Source: [Clostridium] leptum DSM 753 (GTDB taxonomy: Bacteria > Bacillota > Clostridia > Oscillospirales > Acutalibacteraceae). From it: a stretch of DNA of 64,000 nt. The stretch is from contig DS480349.1 in assembly GCA_000154345.1 (NCBI GenBank), positions 434,001-498,000 of the forward strand, in the 5' to 3' direction. The position numbers and the translations under genes are program-made. The notes beneath the pieces are model-generated. The model searched no databases and was not told the origin of the DNA. It saw nothing but the letters and a program-made list of their open reading frames with translations. This document shows positions 24,686 to 33,596 of this stretch, in pieces (position 1 is the stretch's first letter; each line of letters opens with the position of its first letter).

Positions 24686-24711
24686 AAATATACCATAAAC
24701 CTCTTAATAAA

Positions 24712-25878
24712 TCAAGATTTGATATGGGCGACAAAGGTATCTTTTATCTTCTTGTTTAAGTCTCTCATATTTTTAAATTGGGAAACATTTATCTCACTAA
24801 CAATTACATCGTGCAATCTATCTGGTATGTCTGCTGAAACAAACTCCCGATACTTAGCAATAATTTGATTCACTCTAAAATGAACAAACTTTTTCTTATC
24901 TTCATCAGTAAGCAGATTGAAAACACCTTTATAATCGAAACGAGATCTTAATTCGGGAGATATTTTGCTTTTGAAATTCTCTTTAGTAATATTTGAGGTA
25001 AACACAATAATATAACCATTAACATCATACTCGTCTGCTTGAGAATTTACAATTTTACCGTTCTCAAGAACATCCAAAAAGTAATTGAATACAGCATTAT
25101 CAGCTTTCTCAAATTCATCTATTAAGATTAAGCCTACATCAGATTCGTTGACTCTTTTCAGCAATTCGCCTCCATCACTTCCAATATATCCTAAAGGACT
25201 ACCGATCAAACTGTTAAGCGCATCGTGGCTGCTGTAGTTTCCAAAATTGATTTTTGCTAACTTTGCTTGACTTCCAAGTGCCTTATGAATCGTTCTCGCA
25301 ACCTCAGTTTTACCTACACCAGAGTCACCCATTAAAAACAACGATAGTATTTTATGTTCACCTAACTTATTAAATACTCTGAAGGAAGTGACCAGTTCTT
25401 TGAATTCTTCTTTAAAGCGTTCGTGACCGTATAACCTTGCATCAAAATTTGAAAAGAATAAATCTAACTCAGCGTCATCTAAATCAGTAATTTTTTTAAC
25501 GGAAGAAGATTTTGTCGCTGGTATTTCTTGAACTTCATCTGTGATTTCATCGCTTTCAGTTTCAACATCTGAAAACTCATCGAATATATATCGAAAAATA
25601 TATTTTATATCTTTCTCATAAGCTTTGTCGCAAATGAAAGAAATATTCTCCCCAAAACTATTGAACAGTTGTTCAAAATTGAACAGTTGCGAGTCGTTCG
25701 CTTTTACAAAACCAACCATAGAAGAAATATCAATATAATATTGTTGATACACATCCAAATTGTTAATTTTTTGAGATGAAAGCAGCTGAGACATACTCAA
25801 GAATTCAAATCCCGCAGTTGTTTGATCAGATTTAAAATTGAAGAACTGATTTTTTGTGTAGAAAAATAATTTACTCAT
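24712..25878 (-). CDS. ClpB-like AAA+ ATPase, candidate DolB of a Dodola-like defence pair
   Basis: 388 aa. Residues 1-145 are unrecognised and end in an acidic stretch. The AAA+ module follows: Walker A GDSGVGKT (184-191), Walker B LILIDEFEKAD (Asp254, Glu255), sensor TSN (294-296), arginine finger in ELRSRFD (309-315), as in Clp/Hsp100 second domains. No protease-docking loop or N-domain of Clp was seen. Overlaps the upstream DUF6414-like gene by 4 nt (ATGA). In the antiphage literature, Dodola pairs a DUF6414 protein with a ClpB-like ATPase; this match is from memory of that architecture, not a search. Last gene of the IME2 cargo operon. Confidence 0.75.
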   Translation of the reverse strand: MSKLFFYTKNQFFNFKSDQTTAGFEFLSMSQLLSSQKINNLDVYQQYYIDISSMVGFVKANDSQLFNFEQLFNSFGENISFICDKAYEKDIKYIFRYIFDEFSDVETESDEITDEVQEIPATKSSSVKKITDLDDAELDLFFSNFDARLYGHERFKEEFKELVTSFRVFNKLGEHKILSLFLMGDSGVGKTEVARTIHKALGSQAKLAKINFGNYSSHDALNSLIGSPLGYIGSDGGELLKRVNESDVGLILIDEFEKADNAVFNYFLDVLENGKIVNSQADEYDVNGYIIVFTSNITKENFKSKISPELRSRFDYKGVFNLLTDEDKKKFVHFRVNQIIAKYREFVSADIPDRLHDVIVSEINVSQFKNMRDLNKKIKDTFVAHIKS

Positions 25879-26753
25879 TCGGTAGCCTTCTTTCGTTTTG
25901 CTGCCTTTTGAGGTTTGTCATCAATTTCAGTATCCTCTGATTTTATTACCTGTATAATTGCGAGAAGATCTATGTAATTATAATCTACACCGTCATTTTC
26001 ACTTTTTAACTTAACTACAGTAGGTACAATGTATTGACTATTATGAACCTCACTATCCGAATCAGAATTTGAAACTTGACCCAACTCTTGAAAGAATTCA
26101 AATGAATTTTTTAGTCCGTTAATTTTTGTTTTTCCTTTGTATATTCCGATCAAAGAGACATTTCCGATAAACAAATCATCCACATTATACAGATTCTCAA
26201 ATTCGCTCTCAAATGTAAGTGGAATTTTTATTAGTACTTTTTCATTACTATTCTTGATTTCGCCTTTTAGTTTATAGGAATAATCCTTGAACATCGAATT
26301 GAATAAATTGTTAATGTCAAGTCCACCAGCTTCCGGCAAACGCATACCTTTGAAAGAACCATTGGAAAACATTTTGACTGTTCTCAATTCCGTTTCGTTT
26401 TCTAAAGAGAGCGATACATTATCAATTCTAACAAGTTGACCCTCTGTAAGATTACTGAAATCCGTAACAAATTTACATTTGTCCATAACTTCGCTCAAAA
26501 TAAGCGATTTAGTCATAGTTACCTTGAAATTTTCAAGAACCTTTTGTGAATCCGTTGAACCCGACTTAATATCCGAGCCGACCTCAGCATTGAATAATTT
26601 CAAAAATTTTGTACCCATTTTTGCTTGCATTGCTGCATCAATAGTATCGTTTTGTCCAGTTTCTATGCTTTCATCCGTCTTAATAACATTACTTAACATC
26701 ATCTTTATTTCATATACTTTTGAAAAGTTCAAGTAATAAACATTGAATAGCAT
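25875..26753 (-). CDS. DUF6414-like protein, candidate DolA of a Dodola-like defence pair
   Basis: 292 aa, soluble, lysine-rich C-terminus (PQKAAKRKKATE). The start VYYLNFSKVYEIKMMLSNVI and the segment FKVTMTKSLILSEVMDKCKF resemble DUF6414-type proteins; I place it there tentatively. ATG lies 13 nt after AAGGAGG, a long spacing. 39 nt downstream of the restriction endonuclease and overlapping the AAA+ gene, so it probably works with the ATPase. Confidence 0.55.
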   Translation of the reverse strand: MLFNVYYLNFSKVYEIKMMLSNVIKTDESIETGQNDTIDAAMQAKMGTKFLKLFNAEVGSDIKSGSTDSQKVLENFKVTMTKSLILSEVMDKCKFVTDFSNLTEGQLVRIDNVSLSLENETELRTVKMFSNGSFKGMRLPEAGGLDINNLFNSMFKDYSYKLKGEIKNSNEKVLIKIPLTFESEFENLYNVDDLFIGNVSLIGIYKGKTKINGLKNSFEFFQELGQVSNSDSDSEVHNSQYIVPTVVKLKSENDGVDYNYIDLLAIIQVIKSEDTEIDDKPQKAAKRKKATE

Positions 26754-26792
26754 TATAAAAGCTCATCCTCCTTTTTCGTTTAAATTTGGAAT

Positions 26793-27608
26793 TTATCTTG
26801 TAAACCCCTTATAACTTCCAAACCCAAGCATATATGCTGCCATCGCAATTGCCAAATCTTCTGATTCAACATTCTGTTCGCTTGCCATAGTTCTCAGCTC
26901 ATCAATAACCGTATCGTGTGGCACAATTGTACCTTCTAACTCTTTAACCGCCTTTTCAATGACGGACGGCAATACCATACACATCTGATAAAAAGCATCA
27001 TTCTGTCCTGTTACTAAAGCGTAGAATTGATCCAGACTGACTCTACGAATAAGTTTATGACCAACTTTTTTCTTATCAACTGTTGTTTCCCATTTGATAT
27101 TCTGAGATCGCTGTGCGATCGCTTCTACCAAAAAACAAGCACAGTCATCGTCATTTAGCAACTGATTCTGCATTTTGATAAAGGTTTTACCCGCCGAAGC
27201 AGAATTCATTGTATTATGTTTGTTTTTCATTTCAACATAAACGGTATGTACATTTCCTGCGTCAGGAATAGGAATACCGTCAGCATTCTCATAAATTACA
27301 TCCCAACCGCCTTCTTCACCGTTTGGCGGAACGTGACAATTTTTAATGTATTGGAAAATACGCTGATGAAAATATCCAATATCGTTGTTGTTAGACTTGT
27401 CCCTTTGACGGAAAATTTCGTTACTTACAATTTCTTCCCAAGAAGATTGATATACTGTCTTGTCAAAAATCAACTTAATCGGATCAATGATATTTTTATT
27501 GAAGCGCTTTAAATCAAATGATTCAAGCTTCTCTCCGTATTTTTCAATCGTTGCTTTGACGTGATTCGAAAAATCTTCTTCACTTATAAAAGTTAAATTC
27601 CACATCAT
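26793..27608 (-). CDS. Eco47II-like type II restriction endonuclease
   Basis: 271 aa. The hallmark block runs from GYFHQRIFQYI through GGWDVIY to VYVEMKNKHNTMNSASAGKTF. PD-(D/E)xK catalytic residues would be Asp103, Glu126 and Lys128. Eco47II/Sau96I-type enzymes cut GGNCC; this specificity is inferred from family resemblance only. The gene starts inside the methyltransferase stop (ATGA, with GGAG 5 nt upstream), the usual tight coupling that keeps methylation ahead of cleavage. Confidence 0.8.
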   Translation of the reverse strand: MMWNLTFISEEDFSNHVKATIEKYGEKLESFDLKRFNKNIIDPIKLIFDKTVYQSSWEEIVSNEIFRQRDKSNNNDIGYFHQRIFQYIKNCHVPPNGEEGGWDVIYENADGIPIPDAGNVHTVYVEMKNKHNTMNSASAGKTFIKMQNQLLNDDDCACFLVEAIAQRSQNIKWETTVDKKKVGHKLIRRVSLDQFYALVTGQNDAFYQMCMVLPSVIEKAVKELEGTIVPHDTVIDELRTMASEQNVESEDLAIAMAAYMLGFGSYKGFTR

Positions 27609-28831
27609 AAACTCTCCAATGCTTCTCTTATTTTTACTGCAATTTCATACGCTAAATTAACCGGTACAGCGTTTCCTACCTGTTTATATTGCTGTCCTAC
27701 ACTTCCACAGAATTGCCAATCATCAGGAAAACTCTGACATCTTGCGTTTTCTCGGATTGTAAATGGACGAGGCTCCAATGGGTGACAGCGATCAGTCTGC
27801 TTTTGACTTGGAGAAGTTAGAACAGTAAGTGAAGGTTCATCTAAACTCAATCTTCTTAAAATACCCGTTCTGCCGCCTTCCATATACCAACAGCTTTTCA
27901 TATATTCTTTCGCAATATCTTCGGGAATATCTCTCCAATAACCACCCGGGGGAACAAGTTCAAATATTTTGCGTTTATGATCGGAATATTGTGAACCTTC
28001 ACTTTGCGGACAATCCAAAAGAATATCTCTCAGTACTGGTTTATACTTATGAGGAGCAGGGAAATCAAACTTAATTTTTTGGACTAAATCATTTCTAATT
28101 CCAATCGTAATTAAGCGTTCTCTTTTTTGAGCAACTCCGTAATCCCAAGCATTTAAGACTTGTTTTTGTATGGTATAGCCTTCGCTCTCAAAAATATCTG
28201 TAATTGTTTTGTATGTGCGCCCTTTATCGTGTGTCAACAAACCTCGCACATTTTCGAACAAAAACATTTTTGGCTGGAGCTGTTCCAAAAATTTTGCGTA
28301 ATGATAAAACAATGTACCTCGTGCATCTTCCAAGCCTAATCTTTTTCCAGCATAGGAAAATGCTTGACAAGGCGCACCACCTGATAATAAATCAAGCTCT
28401 CCTTTTTTTATGTTAAAATACTCCTCCAAATCTAAACAAGAAATATTGGCAATATCATCGTTGATAACTCGCCAATTCGGACGATTGCATTTTAATGTAT
28501 CTGATGCAGCTTTATCGAATTCTATTAAGCCGATTGTATCAAATCCAGCTTCTTCAATTCCTAAAGCAAGTCCACCAGCACCTGCAAAGAGCTCAATAGT
28601 TGAAAAAAATTTTTGTTTAACGGATTTAGAGTCATCTGTAAATTCCATTATATCACCAATATTGCATTGCAAGGCAATACAAATTTTTTCTATACTTTCA
28701 AAAGAGACGGTTTCATTTTTACCCATTCGAGCCATTACATTAAAGCTCACTCCTGACGATTCTTTTAACTCGGTTTTATTCATATTGCGATCAATAAGCA
28801 GTTTCCAAAGATTATTATAACAAACAGCCAC
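27605..28831 (-). CDS. DNA (cytosine-5) methyltransferase with N-terminal HTH
   Basis: 408 aa from GTG 28831 (GGAGG at 6 nt); the ATG-started frame to 28906 runs through the promoter. Residues 1-65 form a Cro/C1-type HTH (NNLWKLLIDRNMNKTELKESSGVSF). Methyltransferase motifs: I IELFAGAGGLALGIEEAGF (79-97), IV GGAPCQAFSYAGKR (nucleophile Cys155), VI FLFENVRGL, VIII QKRERLITIGIR, X YKQVGNAVPVNLA. Protects the host from the adjacent endonuclease, probably at GGNCC. The HTH may let it repress its own promoter at the ACAACA/TGTTGT inverted repeat. Confidence 0.9.
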   Translation of the reverse strand: MAVCYNNLWKLLIDRNMNKTELKESSGVSFNVMARMGKNETVSFESIEKICIALQCNIGDIMEFTDDSKSVKQKFFSTIELFAGAGGLALGIEEAGFDTIGLIEFDKAASDTLKCNRPNWRVINDDIANISCLDLEEYFNIKKGELDLLSGGAPCQAFSYAGKRLGLEDARGTLFYHYAKFLEQLQPKMFLFENVRGLLTHDKGRTYKTITDIFESEGYTIQKQVLNAWDYGVAQKRERLITIGIRNDLVQKIKFDFPAPHKYKPVLRDILLDCPQSEGSQYSDHKRKIFELVPPGGYWRDIPEDIAKEYMKSCWYMEGGRTGILRRLSLDEPSLTVLTSPSQKQTDRCHPLEPRPFTIRENARCQSFPDDWQFCGSVGQQYKQVGNAVPVNLAYEIAVKIREALESL

Positions 28832-28859
28832 AATTAGCCTCCATTTCACTAGATAAAAC

Positions 28860-28906
28860 ACAACAATGGTTTGTTGTATTATAACATATAATCGGTAGAA
28901 AAACAA
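28860..28906 (-). promoter_or_regulatory. Promoter and operator of the restriction-modification/defence operon
   Basis: On the minus strand -35 TTGTTT (28901-28906), 17-nt spacer, -10 TATAAT (28878-28883). Immediately downstream is the inverted repeat ACAACA-N6-TGTTGT (28860-28877), placed to block transcription. Confidence 0.6.
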
Positions 28907-28947
28907 GTGTTACTCACGATATCGTTAGATAATCTCATCTGATATAA

Positions 28948-28973
28948 AACGGCAGGGATTGTTCCCTGCCGTT
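28948..28973 (-). terminator. Terminator after IME2 TnpV
   Basis: 11-bp perfect stem with a TTGT loop; on the minus strand followed by TTTAT. It separates the backbone operon from the cargo operon. Confidence 0.7.
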
Positions 28974-28980
28974 GTTGTGT

Positions 28981-29361
28981 TTATACCGTGTAAATCAGTT
29001 CTGCATTTACAATTTCCATTGCACGGTTACGGATATTATTCATCTTTTGCACCCAGAGCATCATATCGGTTGATTTGAGTTCTTCGGTTACATTTTCTTT
29101 TTCGGCGAGGTCATTTACCAGCCGGAGAAAAAGCTCTTGAGCCTGTTGTTCAATATCTGCAAGATATGAATTGAGCTTACCGCTTGTCAGCAAATTATAA
29201 TATAGCACTTTATGGTGTTGCTTCAAATATCGTTTGTGCCTCATTCCCCAAACACCGATATTCGCTTCCTTTTCTTCTTCCGCCGGTAATAAATCGGGCA
29301 ACATATAGTCGCCCACTTGTGTATAAGTACCGCCTGTTTGTTCAAAAATTGTGTTTGCCAT
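28981..29361 (-). CDS. TnpV-family transposon-encoded protein (IME2)
   Basis: 126 aa. IGVWGMRHKRYLKQHHKVLYYNLLTSGKLNSYLADIEQQAQ and VQKMNNIRNRAMEIV align along the full length with the IME1 protein. Function unknown. It lies 24 nt downstream of the relaxase and is the last gene of the IME2 backbone. Confidence 0.82.
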   Translation of the reverse strand: MANTIFEQTGGTYTQVGDYMLPDLLPAEEEKEANIGVWGMRHKRYLKQHHKVLYYNLLTSGKLNSYLADIEQQAQELFLRLVNDLAEKENVTEELKSTDMMLWVQKMNNIRNRAMEIVNAELIYTV

Positions 29362-29385
29362 TTCGTTTTACCTCCAAAAATTTAT

Positions 29386-30546
29386 TTATCTTGAGCGTAA
29401 GTTTTCACGCTTACGACCTTTAATATTTCTTGCCTGTTCAAGCAACTCGTCAATTTGTTTATGCCCGAAAACCTTACGCAAAAGCTTGTAATCTTTGACT
29501 TCTGAACGCAAGCTTTCGTTTTCGCTTTTCAGCTTTCTGTTGATTTTCGACAACATTTCGTTCTCACGATATAGGTTGCCATTTGTAATATTTAGCCTGT
29601 GGTAATTGTCCCAACCTTCAAAACAACGAGCCAATGCCGTCTTGACTAACGCTTTCAACTTTTGAATAAGCGGCTCTGCAATTTTGGTTTTATACGCTTT
29701 TGCAGACATAAAGCCTTGCGGATCAGAGAGCTGATATTCGGGTGCATTATTGAGCATTTCTTCCACATTTTTTAAGTTTTCCAAACCATCATCATAATTT
29801 AACACTCGCTCGGATAACACATTAAATTTGGCTTGCTTTTCTTCGATTTTAGCACCTAATTGTTCAAGCTCTGCCGCTCGCTCTTGCTTTTTGTAGTCAA
29901 GAACAGACAAATGTTTTTCGTGTGTGCCTTTGTGTTCCCACTCAATTCCGTGTCGCTCCATTACGAAAGCTAAAGCGGATTTTTCTACGCTTACCCATTG
30001 ATTCCACTCGGTATCTCCACGAGTTCCGCCCTTGAAACCTTGTGCGGCTAACGCTTGTTTGAGGCTTACTCTCGTATCAAGTCCACGCTTACTGCCGGTT
30101 GTGAACGGAACAAAATCAATATGCAAATGAGGCGTTGCCTCGTCCATATGCAGATGAGCAGAAAACACTTTTAGGTTGGGATTTCGCTCTTGAAATCCAC
30201 GGTAATACTCATCTAAAATTTGCCTTGCAAGTTGTCCGTTTTCGCTTTCGGCGCTCATATTTTCCTTATCGCCAATCTGCAAAATCAGTTCGTGAAACGG
30301 TTTTTCCTGCTTTGAATTTCTGATTTTTTCATAATAATTTTCTATTCTGCGGTCGGCCCTTGTCTGCTTTTCGTTGTATCTTTTTAGCGCTTCATCAAAC
30401 AATTCGTGATAGATTTTCTTTATCGGCTCGTTACAGTAATCAATGTTCAAATGCGTTCTGATCCCGTCAACATTTTCAGCCTTGAACTTGCGGCTGTTGT
30501 GATTGACCGAGCCTTTACCTACCATTGCACTTATCGTTCTTTGCAT
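29386..30546 (-). CDS. Mob/Pre-type relaxase of IME2
   Basis: 386 aa, ATG after GGAGG at 8 nt. MQRTISAMVGKGSVNHNSRKF at the N-terminus and HLHMDEATPHLHIDFVPF near residue 131 (metal-binding His triad of plasmid Mob/Pre relaxases). The C-terminal half is coiled coil (KKQERAAELEQLGAKIEEKQAKFNVL). Not obviously related to the IME1 relaxase outside the fold, so one element has exchanged this module. Confidence 0.87.
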   Translation of the reverse strand: MQRTISAMVGKGSVNHNSRKFKAENVDGIRTHLNIDYCNEPIKKIYHELFDEALKRYNEKQTRADRRIENYYEKIRNSKQEKPFHELILQIGDKENMSAESENGQLARQILDEYYRGFQERNPNLKVFSAHLHMDEATPHLHIDFVPFTTGSKRGLDTRVSLKQALAAQGFKGGTRGDTEWNQWVSVEKSALAFVMERHGIEWEHKGTHEKHLSVLDYKKQERAAELEQLGAKIEEKQAKFNVLSERVLNYDDGLENLKNVEEMLNNAPEYQLSDPQGFMSAKAYKTKIAEPLIQKLKALVKTALARCFEGWDNYHRLNITNGNLYRENEMLSKINRKLKSENESLRSEVKDYKLLRKVFGHKQIDELLEQARNIKGRKRENLRSR

Positions 30547-30589
30547 AAGTTATACCTCCAATCTCATAAACTTGCTCGTCCTCGGTTCT

Positions 30590-30730
30590 GTTACTCTTGT
30601 CAAGAGTAACGCAAAAGCACTTTTGACAGGCAAGCCCATCAAAAATGCAACCTGCAAGCAGGTTTTGCGCTCTTCGAGGAGCAAAGAGCCGCCTTTGAAA
30701 AGGCACTCTCTGCACACTCCGCTAAACTTT
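30590..30730. other. Candidate oriT of IME2
   Basis: Between the relaxase and ATPase genes. Hairpin GTTACTCTT-GTC-AAGAGTAAC (30590-30610), a second hairpin AACCTGC-AA-GCAGGTT, and a 59-nt block (30672-30730) with GCCTTT-GAA-AAGGC that matches the IME1 block at 20591-20648. Confidence 0.5.
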
Positions 30731-30764
30731 TGCTGTGACAAACCGTGACGATGGTGTCAATGTT

Positions 30765-31958
30765 TTAGCCCACATCACCGTTCTCGGAAAGTTTGTCACG
30801 GCCGTCACGCATTGACGCGCTTTCTTTCCAAAGAGATATTTTTCGCCCGCTATGCGTGCGGCTCGCTTTGTAGTGAATGCCGTAATCTTTGAGCAATCGA
30901 CCGGCGTTGATACTAAGTCTTAAAGACAGAACATTCGGTTTAATATCCAATCCGATAATCTCGCTCAATTCAGAAGCCGTCCCGTCCCAACGGCTACTGT
31001 CCGAAAAAAGAACAGTCGATATTTTTTCAAGCAGCGGGTCGGGTGGCTCCGCCCTAACTTCCGTTTCGCTTTTTTCAAATTCCCATATCAGCCTTTGCGG
31101 ATTGCGAACAAGGTGTATGCGCTGATCCTGCTGGTCTCTGCCTGTGATGTCAAGCATTGCGGCGTTGGCGGTTCGTTTTTCTTTGCTGAGGACAAAAGCG
31201 CCGTCTGCCGCACCGAGCAAACCGTTAGTGCCTGATATGGTATCAAACTTATCGTCAGCCTGCTGTTTGCGTGTATGATGAACAATCAGCATTGTAACCT
31301 TGTAGCTGTCGGCTAGCGCTTTCAGTTTTGCGACTACATCGTAATCGCTTCCGTAACTGTAATCCGCACCGCCTGTTTCTCGAACACGCTTGAGCGTATC
31401 TATGATAATCAGTCCGGTGTCAGGGTGTTCTTGTATAAAGCCTCGTATTTGGTCTTCCAAACCGCCGTTTACGGTTTTGCATTCTGTTGCAAAATACAGG
31501 TTGTCCGTTCCGTCTGCACCGAACATATGATAGAGCCTACGCTGTAAACGTGGATAATCGTCTTCAAGAGCAAAGTAAAGGACTGTTGCTTTGCGGACTT
31601 TATAATTCCAAAGCGGCGTACCAGTGCTGATATGGTAAGCAAGCTGTGCCATCATAAAGCTTTTACCCACTTTCGGAGAACCCACGAACAAGTAAGTCCC
31701 CTGATAAAGCAGACCGTCTATGAGTGCGGTTTGCGTTTCAAAATCGGTATCATACAGAGTTGACATTGAAACAGTTTTCAGATAGGACGGATTCATTTGC
31801 CTGAGCATTTCTCTTTGCATTTCACGAAAACTTTCGTCCAAATCCTTGATATTTTCATCGTAATCGGTTATACTATTGTCAGTACATTTTTGGATTGACT
31901 GCTCCGTATCTGCGCCAACAGATACATTCGGAGCGGTCATTTCTTTTTTATCGGTCAT
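30765..31958 (-). CDS. RepA-like AAA (RecA-fold) ATPase of IME2
   Basis: 397 aa, ATG after GGAGG at 7 nt, ATGA overlap with the MobC-like gene. Walker A VGSPKVGKSFM near residue 96, VLYFALEDDYPRLQRRLYHMFG, GLIIIDTLKRVRETGG (Walker B), VHHTRKQ. AAA_25/RepA family. The first 50 residues form a low-complexity acidic leader that is a separate ORF in IME1. Likely helicase for element processing. Confidence 0.87.
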   Translation of the reverse strand: MTDKKEMTAPNVSVGADTEQSIQKCTDNSITDYDENIKDLDESFREMQREMLRQMNPSYLKTVSMSTLYDTDFETQTALIDGLLYQGTYLFVGSPKVGKSFMMAQLAYHISTGTPLWNYKVRKATVLYFALEDDYPRLQRRLYHMFGADGTDNLYFATECKTVNGGLEDQIRGFIQEHPDTGLIIIDTLKRVRETGGADYSYGSDYDVVAKLKALADSYKVTMLIVHHTRKQQADDKFDTISGTNGLLGAADGAFVLSKEKRTANAAMLDITGRDQQDQRIHLVRNPQRLIWEFEKSETEVRAEPPDPLLEKISTVLFSDSSRWDGTASELSEIIGLDIKPNVLSLRLSINAGRLLKDYGIHYKASRTHSGRKISLWKESASMRDGRDKLSENGDVG

Positions 31959-32281
31959 TCCGATTCCTCCTTTAATCCGCCGAGAATATCGGCTATCATT
32001 TCAATTAAGTCAAGCAGCTCGTCATTGACTTCGCCGCCGGCTTCTATTCTCTGTAATTCCGACAGCACATCGGCAAGCTGATTACGCAATGCCTTGAATA
32101 CTCTCGGATTGCCTTGCACAACTATATCTCTGTGCGTGAGTCGCCTTGTGATATAATCCTGCTTAGTTAGTCCTGAAAGCCGTACATAAGTTTCAATTTG
32201 CTTATCTTCCTCCGGCGATACACGAAACGCTACGGTTTTGTTACGCCATCGGTTATGCTCATCTCTGTTTTTCAGTGACAT
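31955..32281 (-). CDS. MobC-like relaxosome protein (IME2)
   Basis: 108 aa. RNKTVAFRVSPEEDKQIETYVRLSGLTKQDY and DIVVQGNPRVFKALRNQLADVLSELQRIEAG match the IME1 protein along the whole length. Ribbon-helix-helix-like DNA-binding start. It begins one base after the integrase stop and overlaps the ATPase gene. Confidence 0.72.
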   Translation of the reverse strand: MSLKNRDEHNRWRNKTVAFRVSPEEDKQIETYVRLSGLTKQDYITRRLTHRDIVVQGNPRVFKALRNQLADVLSELQRIEAGGEVNDELLDLIEMIADILGGLKEESE

Positions 32282-32282
32282 T

Positions 32283-33356
32283 TTACTCGCCCCTTTCCAT
32301 ATCTAACTTATCTGCCATTTCAGCCTGCTTTGACGGGAATAAGTGTGCATAGTTGTAAGTTATATCAATGCTTTCATGTCCTACTCGGTCGGCAATAGCC
32401 GTTGCAGAAAATCCCATATCAATCAGTAAACTAACGTGGCTGTGGCGAATGTCGTGAATACGGATTCTCTTTACGCCTGCTTCTTTTGCGCCTCTGTTCA
32501 TTTCTCTGTGCAGATAGCTTTTTGTAACAGGAAACATTCTGTCCTCCAAACCTACATCGTAAAGCATTTTCAGATAGTCCTGCATTTCATCACAAAGGAA
32601 CTTCGGCAGCTGAATTGTGCGGTTGCTTTTCTCTGTTTTCGGAGAAGTAATAATATCTCTGCCGTTCAAATGCTGAAACGACTTATTGATTGTAACCGTT
32701 CGCTTTTCAAAATCGAAATCAGCAGGAGTAATAGCTAACAGCTCGCCCTCACGAATACCCGTCCAATACAGCATTTCAAATGCATAGTATGACATCGGCT
32801 TATCCATCATTGCATCGGCAAACTTCAAATACTCCTCTTTCGTCCAGAAAAGCATTTCACGATTTTTCTTTTTACCCATACTACCCGCCTTTTGACAAGG
32901 ATTTTCTTTCAGGTTGTAGTACCTGACAGCATGGTTAAATATCGCAGACAGCTGATTGTGAATTGTTTTCAAATATACGGGAGAATACGGCTTGCCGTTA
33001 TCGCCCTTATAATTGATAAGCTTATTTTGCCAAGTGATAATTTGTTGTGCGGTTATGTTGCACATCTTCAGCTTACCGAAATAGGGCATTAGCTTTGTCT
33101 GAATGATATGTTCCTTGGTTGCCCAAGTGTTCTCCTTAATACGAGCCTGCATATCCTCAGAATAATGCTGCACAAAGCTCTTAAAGGACATATCCAAATC
33201 ACCGCCCAGCTTGTTAAGCTGTTCTCGCTCCCAAGCCTGTGCTTCACGCTTTGTTTTGAACCCTCGTTTCTGCGACTGCTTTCGCTCACCGTTCCAATCA
33301 GTGTAACGGTAAAGCACTCGCCAAGTGTTTGTTTTTTCTTCTTTATATACTGCCAT
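32283..33356 (-). CDS. int: Tyrosine recombinase / integrase of IME2
   Basis: 357 aa. Arm-binding start WRVLYRYTDWNGERKQSQKRGF, catalytic motifs GIREGELL, HDIRHSH, GHES and nucleophile Tyr336. Same domain plan as the IME1 integrase, but its element carries different arm repeats (GTTGCC versus GTTATC), so the arm-binding specificities probably differ while the core site is shared. Closest integrase to guaA and presumed responsible for that junction. Confidence 0.93.
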   Translation of the reverse strand: MAVYKEEKTNTWRVLYRYTDWNGERKQSQKRGFKTKREAQAWEREQLNKLGGDLDMSFKSFVQHYSEDMQARIKENTWATKEHIIQTKLMPYFGKLKMCNITAQQIITWQNKLINYKGDNGKPYSPVYLKTIHNQLSAIFNHAVRYYNLKENPCQKAGSMGKKKNREMLFWTKEEYLKFADAMMDKPMSYYAFEMLYWTGIREGELLAITPADFDFEKRTVTINKSFQHLNGRDIITSPKTEKSNRTIQLPKFLCDEMQDYLKMLYDVGLEDRMFPVTKSYLHREMNRGAKEAGVKRIRIHDIRHSHVSLLIDMGFSATAIADRVGHESIDITYNYAHLFPSKQAEMADKLDMERGE

Positions 33357-33359
33357 TAT

Positions 33360-33557
33360 TTAATCCCTCTCTTTCTTAGTTGCACCGTAGCAGGTGCGTT
33401 CCATAAAATACTGTTTATTTACTCGCCCTGAAATTGTCATAAACCCTTTTTCTTTCAGTTCGGCATTTAGCTTTTGTACAATTTTGTATGCGTAAGATTT
33501 TGAGATACCCAGTTCCTGAGCCACCTCATCAACTCTCATAAAGCTTGTACTTTCCAT
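33360..33557 (-). CDS. Small HTH protein, probable excisionase (IME2)
   Basis: 65 aa. FMRVDEVAQELGISKSYAYKIVQKLNAELKEKGFMTISGRVNKQYF is homologous to the IME1 protein. ATG after GGGGGTGA. Sits 3 nt upstream of int. Confidence 0.75.
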   Translation of the reverse strand: MESTSFMRVDEVAQELGISKSYAYKIVQKLNAELKEKGFMTISGRVNKQYFMERTCYGATKKERD

Positions 33558-33596
33558 TAAGTCACCCCCTTTTTTACTCGATTTTTGGTAATTCGA

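Noticed and set aside
19221..33356. The two IMEs as full conjugative elements
   Set aside because: No coupling protein, VirB4 or other secretion genes in either element.
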